Shown here one piece after another: positions 46,468 to 55,489 of a stretch of DNA of 64,000 nt. Location: contig NC_091670.1 in the NCBI RefSeq assembly GCF_042453785.1, forward strand, positions 39,319,501 to 39,383,500. Direction: 5' to 3'. Under the pieces are notes generated by a model. It searched no databases. It was not told the origin of the DNA and worked only from the letters and a program-made list of their open reading frames with translations. How positions within the stretch are numbered: the first letter of the stretch is position 1; every line of letters begins with the position of its first letter. Both the position numbers and the translations under genes were made by a program. This stretch comes from Malus domestica. Its lineage: Eukaryota; Streptophyta; Magnoliopsida; Rosales; Rosaceae.

Positions 46468-48853
46468 TGAAACACCCCAACACCATTTATTTTAAAATAA
46501 TTGTTTGGACCTAAATTGGTCAGCCCAAGGGGCCCACCCCCTTGATTTTGTCCTGGAGCCCATATTTCTTCCATCCCTCTTCTCTCTTTCTTCCTCTTAT
46601 TCTTCCCTTTCCCGTATACCACTCTCATTCTCTATCTCTCAGCACCGAGAGCTTCACCTAGCCCTCACCTTAACTCCCTCATAAAATCGAACCCAAAAAT
46701 TATATTTTTGGAATCCCAGCGACTAGAGAAACCTCTGCACTTTTCTCTCTCTTGTTGTAGAAAGGACGACGAAATCCCAGGAACCTCCGGCGAGCACTGC
46801 CCCTTTCGAGGCCATTTCCGGTCAAACCACGACGAGTTGGCTGGCATGTAAGGTATCAATCTCTTCGTCTCCCTGAGTACTACAACTTTCCTTTTTGTTT
46901 CACCCAATTTCGTTGAGTATTGAAGAAGTTATACTTATTTGAATCTTACCCAGTTTTTTGGGACCTCCGAGGCTTTCGAGGAATTTTCTGGCCAAAACAC
47001 GACGAGTTAGACGTCGTATGAGGTTCCATTCTCTTCGTCTCTTCGAGAACTACAACTTTCATTCTTGTTTCACTTGATTTCGTTATGTATTGACAAAGTT
47101 ATGGCCATTTAGAGGTTGTGCAGTTTCTGGTCGATTTCCGGCTTTCTCTCTCATTAGGTCCAGTGACCCACCAAACCCAAGGCCTTTGGGCCTTCCCTGC
47201 CGAGCCCAACCCTTTTTGGTTGTGAGGCCTTTGGGCCCGTGTGTGTGTGTGTGGGTTGTGTTATGTGTGTGTGTGTGTGTGTCCGTGCATGTGTGGTGTG
47301 GTGCATGTGTTGTGCATGTGTGGTGTGTGTGCGTGTATTGTGCATGTGTGGTGTGTATGTATGTGTTGTGTGGGTGTGTGTTTGTGGGCCGGTGTGTGTG
47401 TAAGTGTAGGTTTGGGGTTAAGCCCAAACCACCTCTTTTCACCCTAACCCTTTTTAACCAAAAACCTTAAGACCCAAAACCCAAAACCCAAAACCCAATA
47501 GGTCCTAACCCTATTTAACCTAAACCTAAACCCTAATCCGGATTCAAGCCTAAAACCCATTTGACCTAGTTTGATCGTTGACCCTGGTCAACGTTGACTT
47601 TTCGGGTTTTCGTCCGGGACCCTTCTTAGGGTAATTTGACACCCTGAACCCGTTTCCAATGTTCGTTTTTCCCAAATTCAATCGTTTGAATAGAGTTTGA
47701 CTAAATGTGCTATTTATGTGCTCAGGGGCAATTATTGTGACGCTTCCGTCTTCGCTAGTGGCGCAGTTTTTTGCGGCTAAGTACTGTGAGTGGACCCCTT
47801 CTAAAATTACACAATTTTATAATTTAATTGCATAAATGATTAGCATGCCTACAAGTTTATGATTTGATTTATGTGAAGCTTGTTTATTAAATATATTGAT
47901 TTTCGTCTCGTGTTTTTGGTGAGGAATCAATTGTTGGCCTATATTGAGCTATATTTTGATATATCGTATTTTCTATAAAAACCATGAACTGGTAGACTAT
48001 CTGATGGATGACGATAGGATGCTAGAACATGTTTTAGAAACCCCTCTTTATAGTATAGACGATGGATGACTTTATACTATGAAGTGGTTATTTATGAGAG
48101 GTGTAACTATTTGTGCGTACCTAGAGGACACTATGTCGCCTAGGGCGAGGATTTGGTGTTGGCATTTAGGCCGGGAGAAATAATCCCTTGCTACGGGCTG
48201 AGGGACATGGATAAGGTATTGGGCCGGGAGTTGGTAATCTCTGGCTACGGGTGCAGAGACCACGGAGCAGGCATTAGGCCAGGAGTTATATTTATTCAGT
48301 GATCTTTCTAGCAGCACACCGTGTTTACAAGACAATTTATTAGACGTTTATTGTTTTGATTTCTGCGACGTTATTCCGCGATATGACTTTTGAGATATTT
48401 TGGCATGCTAGGATTTTTATTAAATCCTTCACTTACTATGCTAGTAGTTTTCACTATTAAACTTTGGGGGTTGATATGTTGATAACTGTTTTATTATTAT
48501 TGTATGTATAAACTTGGTCCACTCACCTTTGTTTTGCGCCCCCATTCAGGACTTAGGATCAAGGCATCTAATCCCGGCATCAAGATACTTCCGCAGCAGT
48601 ATCTTTGAATCCTCTTGATGTAGGACCCACTTCTTTATTCATTCAATTTATCTAAATTCGTTTTAATGATTAGGTTTAGTTGTATGTTCTGAATATGTTC
48701 CTAAATTATTAATTCATTGTATTTTAAATTTCTAACTCTTATTTATTTCTTATTCTTAGCTTTTGTATCAATTAATGGCTTTTGTCACCCTCGGGTGTCG
48801 GCCAGCACATGTCTATCCTAGTATTCGGGGAATATCAAGGTCGGGGCGTGTCA
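46468..48853. repeat. Large probable solo LTR, copy 1
   Basis: Starts TGAAACACCCCAAC and ends GGTCGGGGCGTGTCA, so it has TG...CA ends and imperfect short inverted termini. The flanks gagaa (46463-46467) and aagaa (48854-48858) differ by one base, fitting a 5-bp target duplication. Contents: duplicated gene-leader-like blocks with 'cacgacgagtt' (46820 and 46997), a (TG)n microsatellite at 47238-47400, degenerate telomere-like 'cctaaaccctaa' runs (47485-47540), and no protein domain. A second copy in the opposite orientation lies at 60101-62999. I infer a solo LTR, probably of Ty3/gypsy type, from the ends and the lack of coding sequence. Confidence 0.6.
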
Positions 48854-49089
48854 AAGAATCCTTTTATAATGTCCCAAAGGTATTGAAGGTAAGAGAAGCA
48901 ATTGTGTTCACTTGTCCCTGTAATTGGGAGATTATATCCATCGAGCAAGCTCGCCCTGGCTACTGAAACGTCGTCGTTGAAAGAGGTGAGCGTCACCGAC
49001 GAAGGTCTCTGCAACTCAGAGAGAGAGATTGTGCTGGGGTTCTTGATCTTTTCAGAGAGAGGATTTTTTGGTTCGTGGTTTGTGAGAGA

Positions 49090-49240
49090 GAGAACTGGGG
49101 AGATTCTGGACGTTTTGTGGACCACAGATTTCATCAACGGCATTTGCTCCATCGCGCCCATCGTTATTTTTCTACCGTTAGATCTGACGACTGTCCTGAT
49201 CTCATCGGCCAATCTGGTGTGGAGCCGTATCCAATTAGCT
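49090..49240 (-). pseudogene. Allene oxide synthase (CYP74A) gene fragment
   Basis: The minus-strand frame includes RLHTRLADEIRTVVRSNG and ITMGAMEQMPLMKSVVHKTSRI. This matches the region of allene oxide synthase, the jasmonate-pathway cytochrome P450, around its K-helix-equivalent segment. In the family the sequence continues with EALRIEPPVP; here Tyr-Glu is His-Lys and the sequence then departs. About 50 residues of a ~520-residue enzyme; no haem-binding cysteine. It is a captured exon piece inside the LTR element. Confidence 0.75.
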
Positions 49241-49519
49241 TGCAGCCTTTACTAACAAGCTAGGGTGATCGAGATTCAGAAACGAAAGCTCCAACATGCT
49301 TCTCTGCGCCTTCAAAAGTGCTGGAGTAGAATACCCTCTTGAAGATTCCCTTAGGGGAAGGAAACCCAGATCCAAAAAGCTTGCAGCCTTTACTGACAAG
49401 CTAGGGTGATCGAGATTCAGAAACGAAAGCTCTAACATGCTTCTCTGCGCCTTCAAAAGTGCTGGAGTAGAATACCCTCTTGAAGATTCCCTTAGGGGAA
49501 GGAAACCCAGATCCAAAAA
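49240..49519. repeat. 140-bp tandem duplication next to the AOS fragment
   Basis: Two near-identical units (49240-49379 and 49380-49519) run from 'cttgcagcctttact' to 'aacccagatccaaaaa'. On the minus strand both stay in one open frame (SRGYSTPALLKAQRSMLEL repeated), suggesting that the unit derives from a coding exon I do not recognise. Confidence 0.65.
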
Positions 49520-50184
49520 CGCGTATTGAAGGCTGAATCTTCCTCCTCTGGCTCGGAACTGTAGGAGCAATGAAGAGTCATCTGTGGAAGATAGCTTCCT
49601 ACTGAGTGTAACAGATTCTCTTATCAAAACAACGTTCTTTTCTTTTCTCACGAAACCGAGTTAAAGATGCAGCTCTCTGCGGTTGAGTTGGCTTTATAGG
49701 TAAGTCATTCGTACCCTGGAAAAAGGAGATGTCATCACAACAGCAATGTGACAGAAAGTAACACTAACTCAGCAAAGGCCAAGATCTTTGCTGCTTGGCG
49801 GAGGCGGAACCAGATCTTTGCTACTCGGAAATCGCCTTCACCGACTCGGCGAGTTAACTCACTACTGACCTGTTCGTATCTTCTCCCGTCGGACCCTTCT
49901 GAACGAAGCATCTCAGTAAACCCAAAAAAGTTTTGATCTTTTTCCACTTTCTCTCTCTAAAAAAGTTGAGAGAGAGAATGTTGAATGGTTTTAATGGAGA
50001 AAGCAGAGAGAGAGCTAAAGTATATGTCTGTTCTGCCTACCCATTTCTGGGTTTCTAGAGAGAGAGAGATGAGATTGGGATTTTGGTTTGGTGTTTCTGC
50101 AGATTCACAGTGGATATTGTGGTGAGGTTTCACGGTGTTGAGATGAAAACATGAAAGAGAACCGACATAGCTTTTTGTGTTGAT

Positions 50185-50203
50185 TCCCACAGACGGCGCC
50201 AAA
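50185..50203 (-). other. Primer-binding site of the LTR element
   Basis: Minus strand TTTGGCGCCGTCTGTGGGA immediately inside the 5' LTR. It fixes the element's orientation. Confidence 0.65.
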
Positions 50204-50586
50204 TGTTGATGCACAAAACCGGAGGGGTCTTGGAACAACGTAAATCAGACCGTGAATCTGCAAGAAAATAAAGAACACAAGATGTATCATGGTTCACCCC
50301 AATGTTTGGGCTACGTCCACACTGATATTGTATTTCTCTAAGATGTATAAAGATGGAGAGAGAGAGCTTCTGAAGGTGAGATAGCTCTTCTCAATCTGAG
50401 AGGTTTGAGGGGATGAGGAGGCTTAAGAATTGGCCTCCTTTCTTGTGAGGGTGAGGAGTCCCTTTTATAGAATAAGAGCTCATCACTTATTACATATTTG
50501 CCCATTCCTTTATTACATAATTACATTTGAGTACCCCGAGTATTTATACGAGATCTAAATACGAATGCCCTAAGTATGGTACAAAC
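50204..50586 (-). repeat. 5' LTR of the non-autonomous LTR element, split by a hAT insertion
   Basis: Aligns with 43707-44088 over its whole length. Its last base(s) lie beyond the inserted element, at 52299. Confidence 0.7.
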
Positions 50587-51291
50587 TAGGGGTGGGCAAA
50601 CGGGTCCTGGACCCGCGGGGCGGGGCGGGTCCTAGCGGTTCAATCCAGGTTCGGGGCGGTTCCATATATTTTATATACAAAAACGGGGCGGGGCGGTTAC
50701 AAATTTCTGAGGACACGGGGCCCCTACCCGGACCGTATCCACCGTCTAATAGTGGAGATTAACTATCCACCGTTCAATTCTCACACACGCATACACAAAC
50801 AATTCACACACACATTTCTGTCAATTCACCTTCTCCGTTTCTCAATCTCTCCCTCCCAGACTGAATCTCCATAGCTCGGTTCTCCCTCTCGAATCAGATC
50901 GTCAATTCTCAGACTCAGTGACTCTCCTCTTTCTCGATCTCTCTCTCTCAAACTGATTGAATCTCTTCCCTCTCGATTCTCATACTCCCTCTCGAATCTC
51001 GATAGCTGAGCTCCCTCCCGTCTGAAGTCGACTTTGACCACCACCACCAGCTCCTCTCAACTCCGACCACCACCTGACGGTCTATCTCACAAAAGGTATT
51101 CAATTTTCAGGATTAGGATTGAAAAATAAATTAGGGTTTTCTAGATTTTGGGACTTTGGGTTCTTGATTTGCTACTTGTGTATGAGTTTCGAATTTGGTT
51201 TGCTGCTAGTGTATGAGTTTCGAATTTGGTTTGCTGCTAGTGTATGAATTTTGAATATCTAGATTTTGTGCTATTGGAGAAGATATGATAG

Positions 51292-51425
51292 AGTTATGGA
51301 GAAGAAAATGGGTGGAGATGTAAAGATAAGTATGCAGATTATGTATGGGTTTTAGATCCAATAGACGGGATAAAGAGCTTTATCACTGGAAATCTATGTT
51401 TGGTGCTTTCATTGCTCTGCTACAC
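51292..51425 (+). pseudogene. Histidinol-phosphatase (IMPL2/HISN7-type) exon fragment
   Basis: The frame reads YGEENGWRCKDKYADYVW, then VLDPIDGIKSFITGN. This is the metal-binding motif of the inositol-monophosphatase fold in the form typical of plant histidinol-phosphate phosphatase (VLDPIDGTKSFITGK). The catalytic-motif Thr is Ile here. A deletion of 1 nt then shifts the frame; the continuation (FGAFIALL) is readable one frame over. The 5' edge follows an acceptor-like 'gatag'. Only about 45 of ~270 residues remain, so it is non-functional. Confidence 0.8.
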
Positions 51426-51611
51426 TAGTAAAAGACAATTGCTGCAACATGCAAAATAAGAACAAGCTACTTCTCTATTAGTTTTACACTTTTACTTAAA
51501 AAATTAATCTTTAGCCGTGTGTGTTAATTTTTCCATCTGATTCATATTGAGTTTGTTGTTTTTCAGTGTTGGATGTTTGGATAAAAGATTCATGTTATCA
51601 TTCTGTTGTAG

Positions 51612-51870
51612 GTAACAACCATCAAAGTCAACAATCTTTCCTTGTGTGCAAGTGAGAGAGACATAGAGGACTTCTTTTCTTTTTCTGGTGATATTGTTTA
51701 TGTCGAAATGATGAGGTTTGATGATTGACTTAGTTTAATGGATTTATTGTCTTTCATTATCTTTGTATGAATCTGTCTTATTGAAAGATCATGTAGTGAT
51801 ACTGAGCGGTCACAAATTGCATATGTTACCTTCAAGGATGTACAAGGAGCTGAGACTGCAGTTCTCATTT
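51612..51870 (+). pseudogene. BPA1-type RRM protein, two exon fragments with intron
   Basis: Fragment 1 (51612-51710) encodes TTIKVNNLSLCASERDIEDF and FSFSGDIVYVEM. Fragment 2 (about 51796-51870) encodes DTERSQIAYVTFKDVQGAET and AVL. Together they form the start of the RRM domain of proteins of the 'binding partner of ACD11' type, with RNP-like YVTF. An 85-nt intron-like gap with AG before fragment 2 separates them. The frame ends soon after AVLIS. Expected downstream RRM sequence is missing. Confidence 0.78.
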
Positions 51871-52299
51871 CGGTATTGCAATTTCTTTGACCATAATGTA
51901 TCACCTCATCATTTTGGACGTTTGATGTCATTGCAGATGTTAATACGGATGTTATTTCGGTTTTAATGTTTATGTTTTTTTTGGATTTGGAATAGCTCCT
52001 GTAATCTGTCTATGAAGAAACTTGAAGCATGAAGCAGCTCATGTAATTTTTGAAAACGTCTGTGCTGCTGTGCACTGCAGTGCAGTTTTATAAAAATGTA
52101 TTTTTGAAAAAAAAAAAGGATTTGGACCCGTGGACCCGCTCCGAACCGGCCCGTTTGAAACGGGCCGGGTTAGGTCCGGTTCTAAAATCCAAAATCTCTC
52201 TACCCGGCTCGGCCCGGCCCGTTACAATTTATAACGGATAGGGCCAGGTTCCTTCAAATTTGGGCCCGGCCCGGCCCGTGCCCACCCCTAGTACAAACA

Positions 52300-52769
52300 A
52301 AGTGATTGCTCCTTTTGATGTTGATGGGCTGGCTGGAAAAATTGTAAAACATACCCTCTGTTTGATGTTGATGAAAAAAATTTACATAATATGTTGCTTT
52401 ACTTAAATTAACAAATTTTGAAAGTAGACCACCAACTCCACCATTGAGATTAGTTTCTCGATAGATATATGATTGATCCAATATCTTTCATTATTGGCAA
52501 AATCTGTTGTCAAGGAATAAATAAAACCGTTCTTAAGCTAAGTGGCAATTTTGTAAATGAAGTAAAACTGGGCTGAAGGCAGGCTAGTGGCAGCCTCATA
52601 AATAAAGTGAAATTCGGACACAAACACTGCATATTCGTACAGTGCAATTTCTCCCCCTACTTTAGACTAAAGCTAAGGGCAGGCTAGTGACAGCCTTGTA
52701 AATAAAATGAAATTCAATCACAAACACTGCACATTTTTACAGTGCAATTTTTCTCCCTATTTTAGACTA
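52300..52769. repeat. Intergenic with 107-bp tandem duplication
   Basis: Two copies, about 52568-52675 and 52676-52782, share 'ggcaggctagtg.cagcct..taaataaa.tgaaatt' and 'cacaaacactgca..tt.tacagtgcaattt.tc..cctattttagactaaag'. This may be the decayed end of the copia fragment that follows. Confidence 0.55.
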
Positions 52770-53330
52770 AAGTAATAACAGCTTTACCAATATGGGACAC
52801 TTGCAAACCTTCATCATTTACAGTTTGAATAGCCTCATTAATAGGATAAAGTTATGCTAAATAGAGATTAGACAAGTCTGCAGTCAAGTGGTTGGTTGCT
52901 CCTGAATTAGTAAGCCACACTTGTGGAGGTTGTTGAGAAGTGGATGGTGGAGAGGAATTTGTCATTGCAGTATGCATAGCCTGTATAGATGGTTGCTGAG
53001 ATTGATATTGTTGGGATGACATTGAATATCCTGGCATTGAATAAGATTGACCATATGAAGATGACATCTATGCATAATTGGACTGAGAACGAGAGCCAAC
53101 ATAATTGGGTCTTTTGTCATTGTAGAAACAGTAGTTATTTTTGCCATATATGTGACAACGAGATCTCTCAGAAGGTTTGGAACCACAAAATGGAGCAATA
53201 TGTCCTTCAACATTGCATAACTGACAAGTTTGAATTGGGGGTGCAAATGGATTGCTATATTATTGAGCTGGGGACTGTCCAAGTACTCATGGATTAGGGG
53301 TAGGAAGAACAAGAGTTTTTTCGATGCAAA
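52770..53330 (-). pseudogene. Copia gag/protease fragment (copy C)
   Basis: Minus-strand frames contain a gag zinc knuckle of CX2CX4HX4C form (CQLCNVEGHIAPFC, near 53175-53220). A Gln/Ser/Pro-rich gag tail follows, then the protease start WLTNSGATNHLTADLSNL (DTGATNH is usual) and EGLQVSHIGKAVI near 52770-52830. A stop interrupts it near 53069. No integrase, RT or LTR is visible nearby. It belongs to a lineage different from copies A and B. Confidence 0.75.
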
Positions 53331-53468
53331 TTTTCGTCATATTCAGTCTTGACGAAAATGCACCTGCAAAACAATTAACACATTTGATCAAGGATCTAAA
53401 CCTCACGCGCCCACGAGGTGGAGGGTTAGGCCAATGGATCTCCGATGCCTAAGTCAGTTTCTTTGAGA

Positions 53469-54016
53469 AGAATAAAAAGTAGCTCTTACACCAAATAAGA
53501 CCAGCATAAAACTGAATAAAATCAAAAATACAAAAAATCTTACTTTTGTACACTGCTTTTAAAAAAAGCCGAATAAAATTACGCCTCTAATGGATAGGCA
53601 CTTCAATTGTCAAATTGCCCAATGAATGTTTTACACAGCAAGTATTCCAAAAGTTACTAAAAAGTTTAAAAAAAAAAAACTAATAAAAATGGCTTAAAAA
53701 CTTTGATTTTTAACGATAATGACAAAATAAATAGTACCATGATTGACTTTTTAGTGTAAAAATATGATTTTTCGTTAAAATAAACAGTACCGGGAGCTTT
53801 TTGTTAAAGTTTCTTTAAAAAATCCAATGGGTATTTACCTACATCATTTTTCCATTAACAATAAAATTCTAACAGCAGCATGACTTTGTCTTGCTTCAAG
53901 TTGATCATTTGTGGGCTTCAACCTTCTTCTGTTCTTTGGCTGAAACAATTGGGAGTTGAACAATTACAGTGTTTGAAGATCCAGAACAAGAGAAATCGAC
54001 ACGAAAAAAAAGAAAA
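53469..54016 (-). pseudogene. Duplicated 3' end of the HASPP28 gene
   Basis: Matches 36802-37495 closely: 3' flank, 3' UTR, the last exon (minus strand CCAAAGAACAGAAGAAGG..., near 53909-53943) and part of intron 7. The last-exon copy has 'gcccacaaatgatc' where the gene has 'gcacgcaaatgatc'. Upstream exons are absent, so no protein is possible. It lacks both insertions found in the parent flank (36850-37000 and 37045-37195). A different repeat copy (53690-53815) lies within it. Confidence 0.8.
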
Positions 54017-55481
54017 TGTAGGAGTTCGCAAGCCCTTTACTGGTTGAGAGGGCACACTCTTAACCTTGAGTACTTATACTCTATTAAACTTTACTTATTT
54101 AAGCCAAGCAGCGCATGCAGCTTCTCCACAAAACTGTCAATGTAGGAGTTCTCAAGGCCTTTACTGGAAAGAAACTCCCTCAACTTTGCATGGTTTCTCC
54201 TCACTTCCTTCCCCACCTCGCTCTCCGCATCCATCACATCTCTCACAGCCTTGCAAACACCCTCCTTCGTAAAAACCCCATCTTCCTCTCCCTTCTCAAC
54301 CTCCACTCCAACTCTCAGATCACGACCCATCACTCTTGCAATGGCTAGCTGATCCGCCACGTTCGGCAGCAGAACAAGCTGGCACTCGCTCACCAGCCCC
54401 TCCATCAACGACGATGAACCGCAATGCGTCACGAAGGGTGCTTCAACATCAATGGCTGCTGCACCCAACCCCAACTCACAACCCCTCTTCCTTTTACCCT
54501 CCCTTCAAACCCTTCCGGCAACGCTGACTCGATCGCTTCAACTCCCATCGGCGGCTTCAGTGCAGCGAAGAAGGGTAAACCCGTGAGCTCAAAACCCAAC
54601 AACAATTCTTGAAACTGATCAATTTTCAGAACGCATTCAGTTCCAAACGCACAATATATCACGCTTTTCGCTTCGAACCTTTCAAGCCATTTTGCCCACT
54701 TCTCGTCCAACTCTGTAGTCGGGGTCTCTGGCACCAACGGCCCTGCGAGAAGCACCGGCTTTCTCAATTGGGTTTCAAGATAATCGCAGTACTTCCCTTC
54801 CATCTCCCTACAAGTCCTGAAAGCCGCCGCGTCGCAGTCGTTCAAGGAGATCATTTGGCGCTCGATGAATTTCCTCCCGCTGCCGAACTCCTTCAGCAGG
54901 AATGGCGCCAGCATTCGAGCTTCGTGTGCTGGTAGCTTGATTGAAGATGGTGGAAAAGATGGCGGCGGGTTGACAAGATCGTAGATAAGATCATCTTCCG
55001 TCAACACCGATTTCTCCATTAGTACTTTTCTTTCTGGGCTTCTCACATAACCCACAAATGCAGGACTAATAATGATGTAGTTTATAGATTTAATGCCTGT
55101 ACCTAGCTGACGTAATAGTTTTGGCAACCATGGCGTGAAGTCGAAGAAAACAAAATCAGGGTTTAGTTCACAGATTGCTTGCAGGATTGCTGGCTGTGTG
55201 AGGTCCATGGCGGCCATAATGAGAGAGTAGGAAGGGATAGGGACATCGTTTGTGGTTTCAGCGCCCGGCGGAAGGCCGTCGACGTGAGGGACGGTGATGG
55301 GGATGAAGGATATGAGATGAGGGTGGAGGTTTAAAGCTTGTAATTTTTGCTGGGTTTTGGTTGGTACGAAGAAGGAGATTCTGTGGCCTCTTTCAGCTAG
55401 CTTGTTGGAGAGGTGGAGGTAGGAGGTTAAGTGTCCCATGGCAAACCATGGATACATTGCAATGTGAAGGTATGGCAATGG

Positions 55482-55489
55482 CTGGTAAC
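55482..55489. other. Left target-site duplication of the hAT element
   Basis: ctggtaac, repeated exactly at 59007-59014 on the other side of the element. Confidence 0.85.

Larger units (their letters stand above)
50587..52290. mobile_element. Non-autonomous hAT-type element with captured exons
   Basis: 1704 bp. Ends TAGGGGTGGGCA and TGCCCACCCCTA are exact 12-bp inverted repeats, flanked by the perfect 8-bp target duplication gtacaaac (50579-50586 and 52291-52298). The subterminal 100-200 nt are very GC-rich with repeated 'gggcgg' or 'ggcccgg' motifs. There is no transposase. The middle carries exon-like fragments of two unrelated genes (51292-51425 and 51612-51870), each bordered by intron-like sequence, so capture was from genomic DNA rather than mRNA. 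It inserted into the 5' LTR of the 43.7-52.3-kb element. Confidence 0.82.
43707..52299 (-). mobile_element. Non-autonomous LTR element carrying host-gene fragments
   Basis: The LTRs are 43707-44088 (3') and 50204-50586 plus 52299 (5', split by an inserted hAT-type element). Both begin TGTTGATGCAC and end GGTACAAACA on the plus strand and are clearly close copies. On the minus strand TTTGGCGCCGTCTGTGGGA (50185-50203) follows the 5' LTR, a primer-binding-site sequence typical of many plant LTR elements. A polypurine-like 'ttgggggactac' precedes the 3' LTR. The ~6.1-kb interior has no recognisable gag, protease, integrase or RT. Instead it holds tandem repeats, fragments of phototropin and allene oxide synthase genes, and an inserted solo LTR (46468-48853). 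This is the structure called a LARD. The outer flanks ctgtg and aagtg match only partly. Confidence 0.75.

Noticed and set aside
47083-47470. Cys/Val/Gly-rich and Thr/His-rich frames on both strands
   Set aside because: Products of the (TG)n microsatellite in the solo LTR. The same holds for 60759-61026.
47485-47540. Telomere-like cctaaaccctaa runs
   Set aside because: Short, degenerate and inside a repeated LTR; not evidence of a chromosome end or internal telomere.
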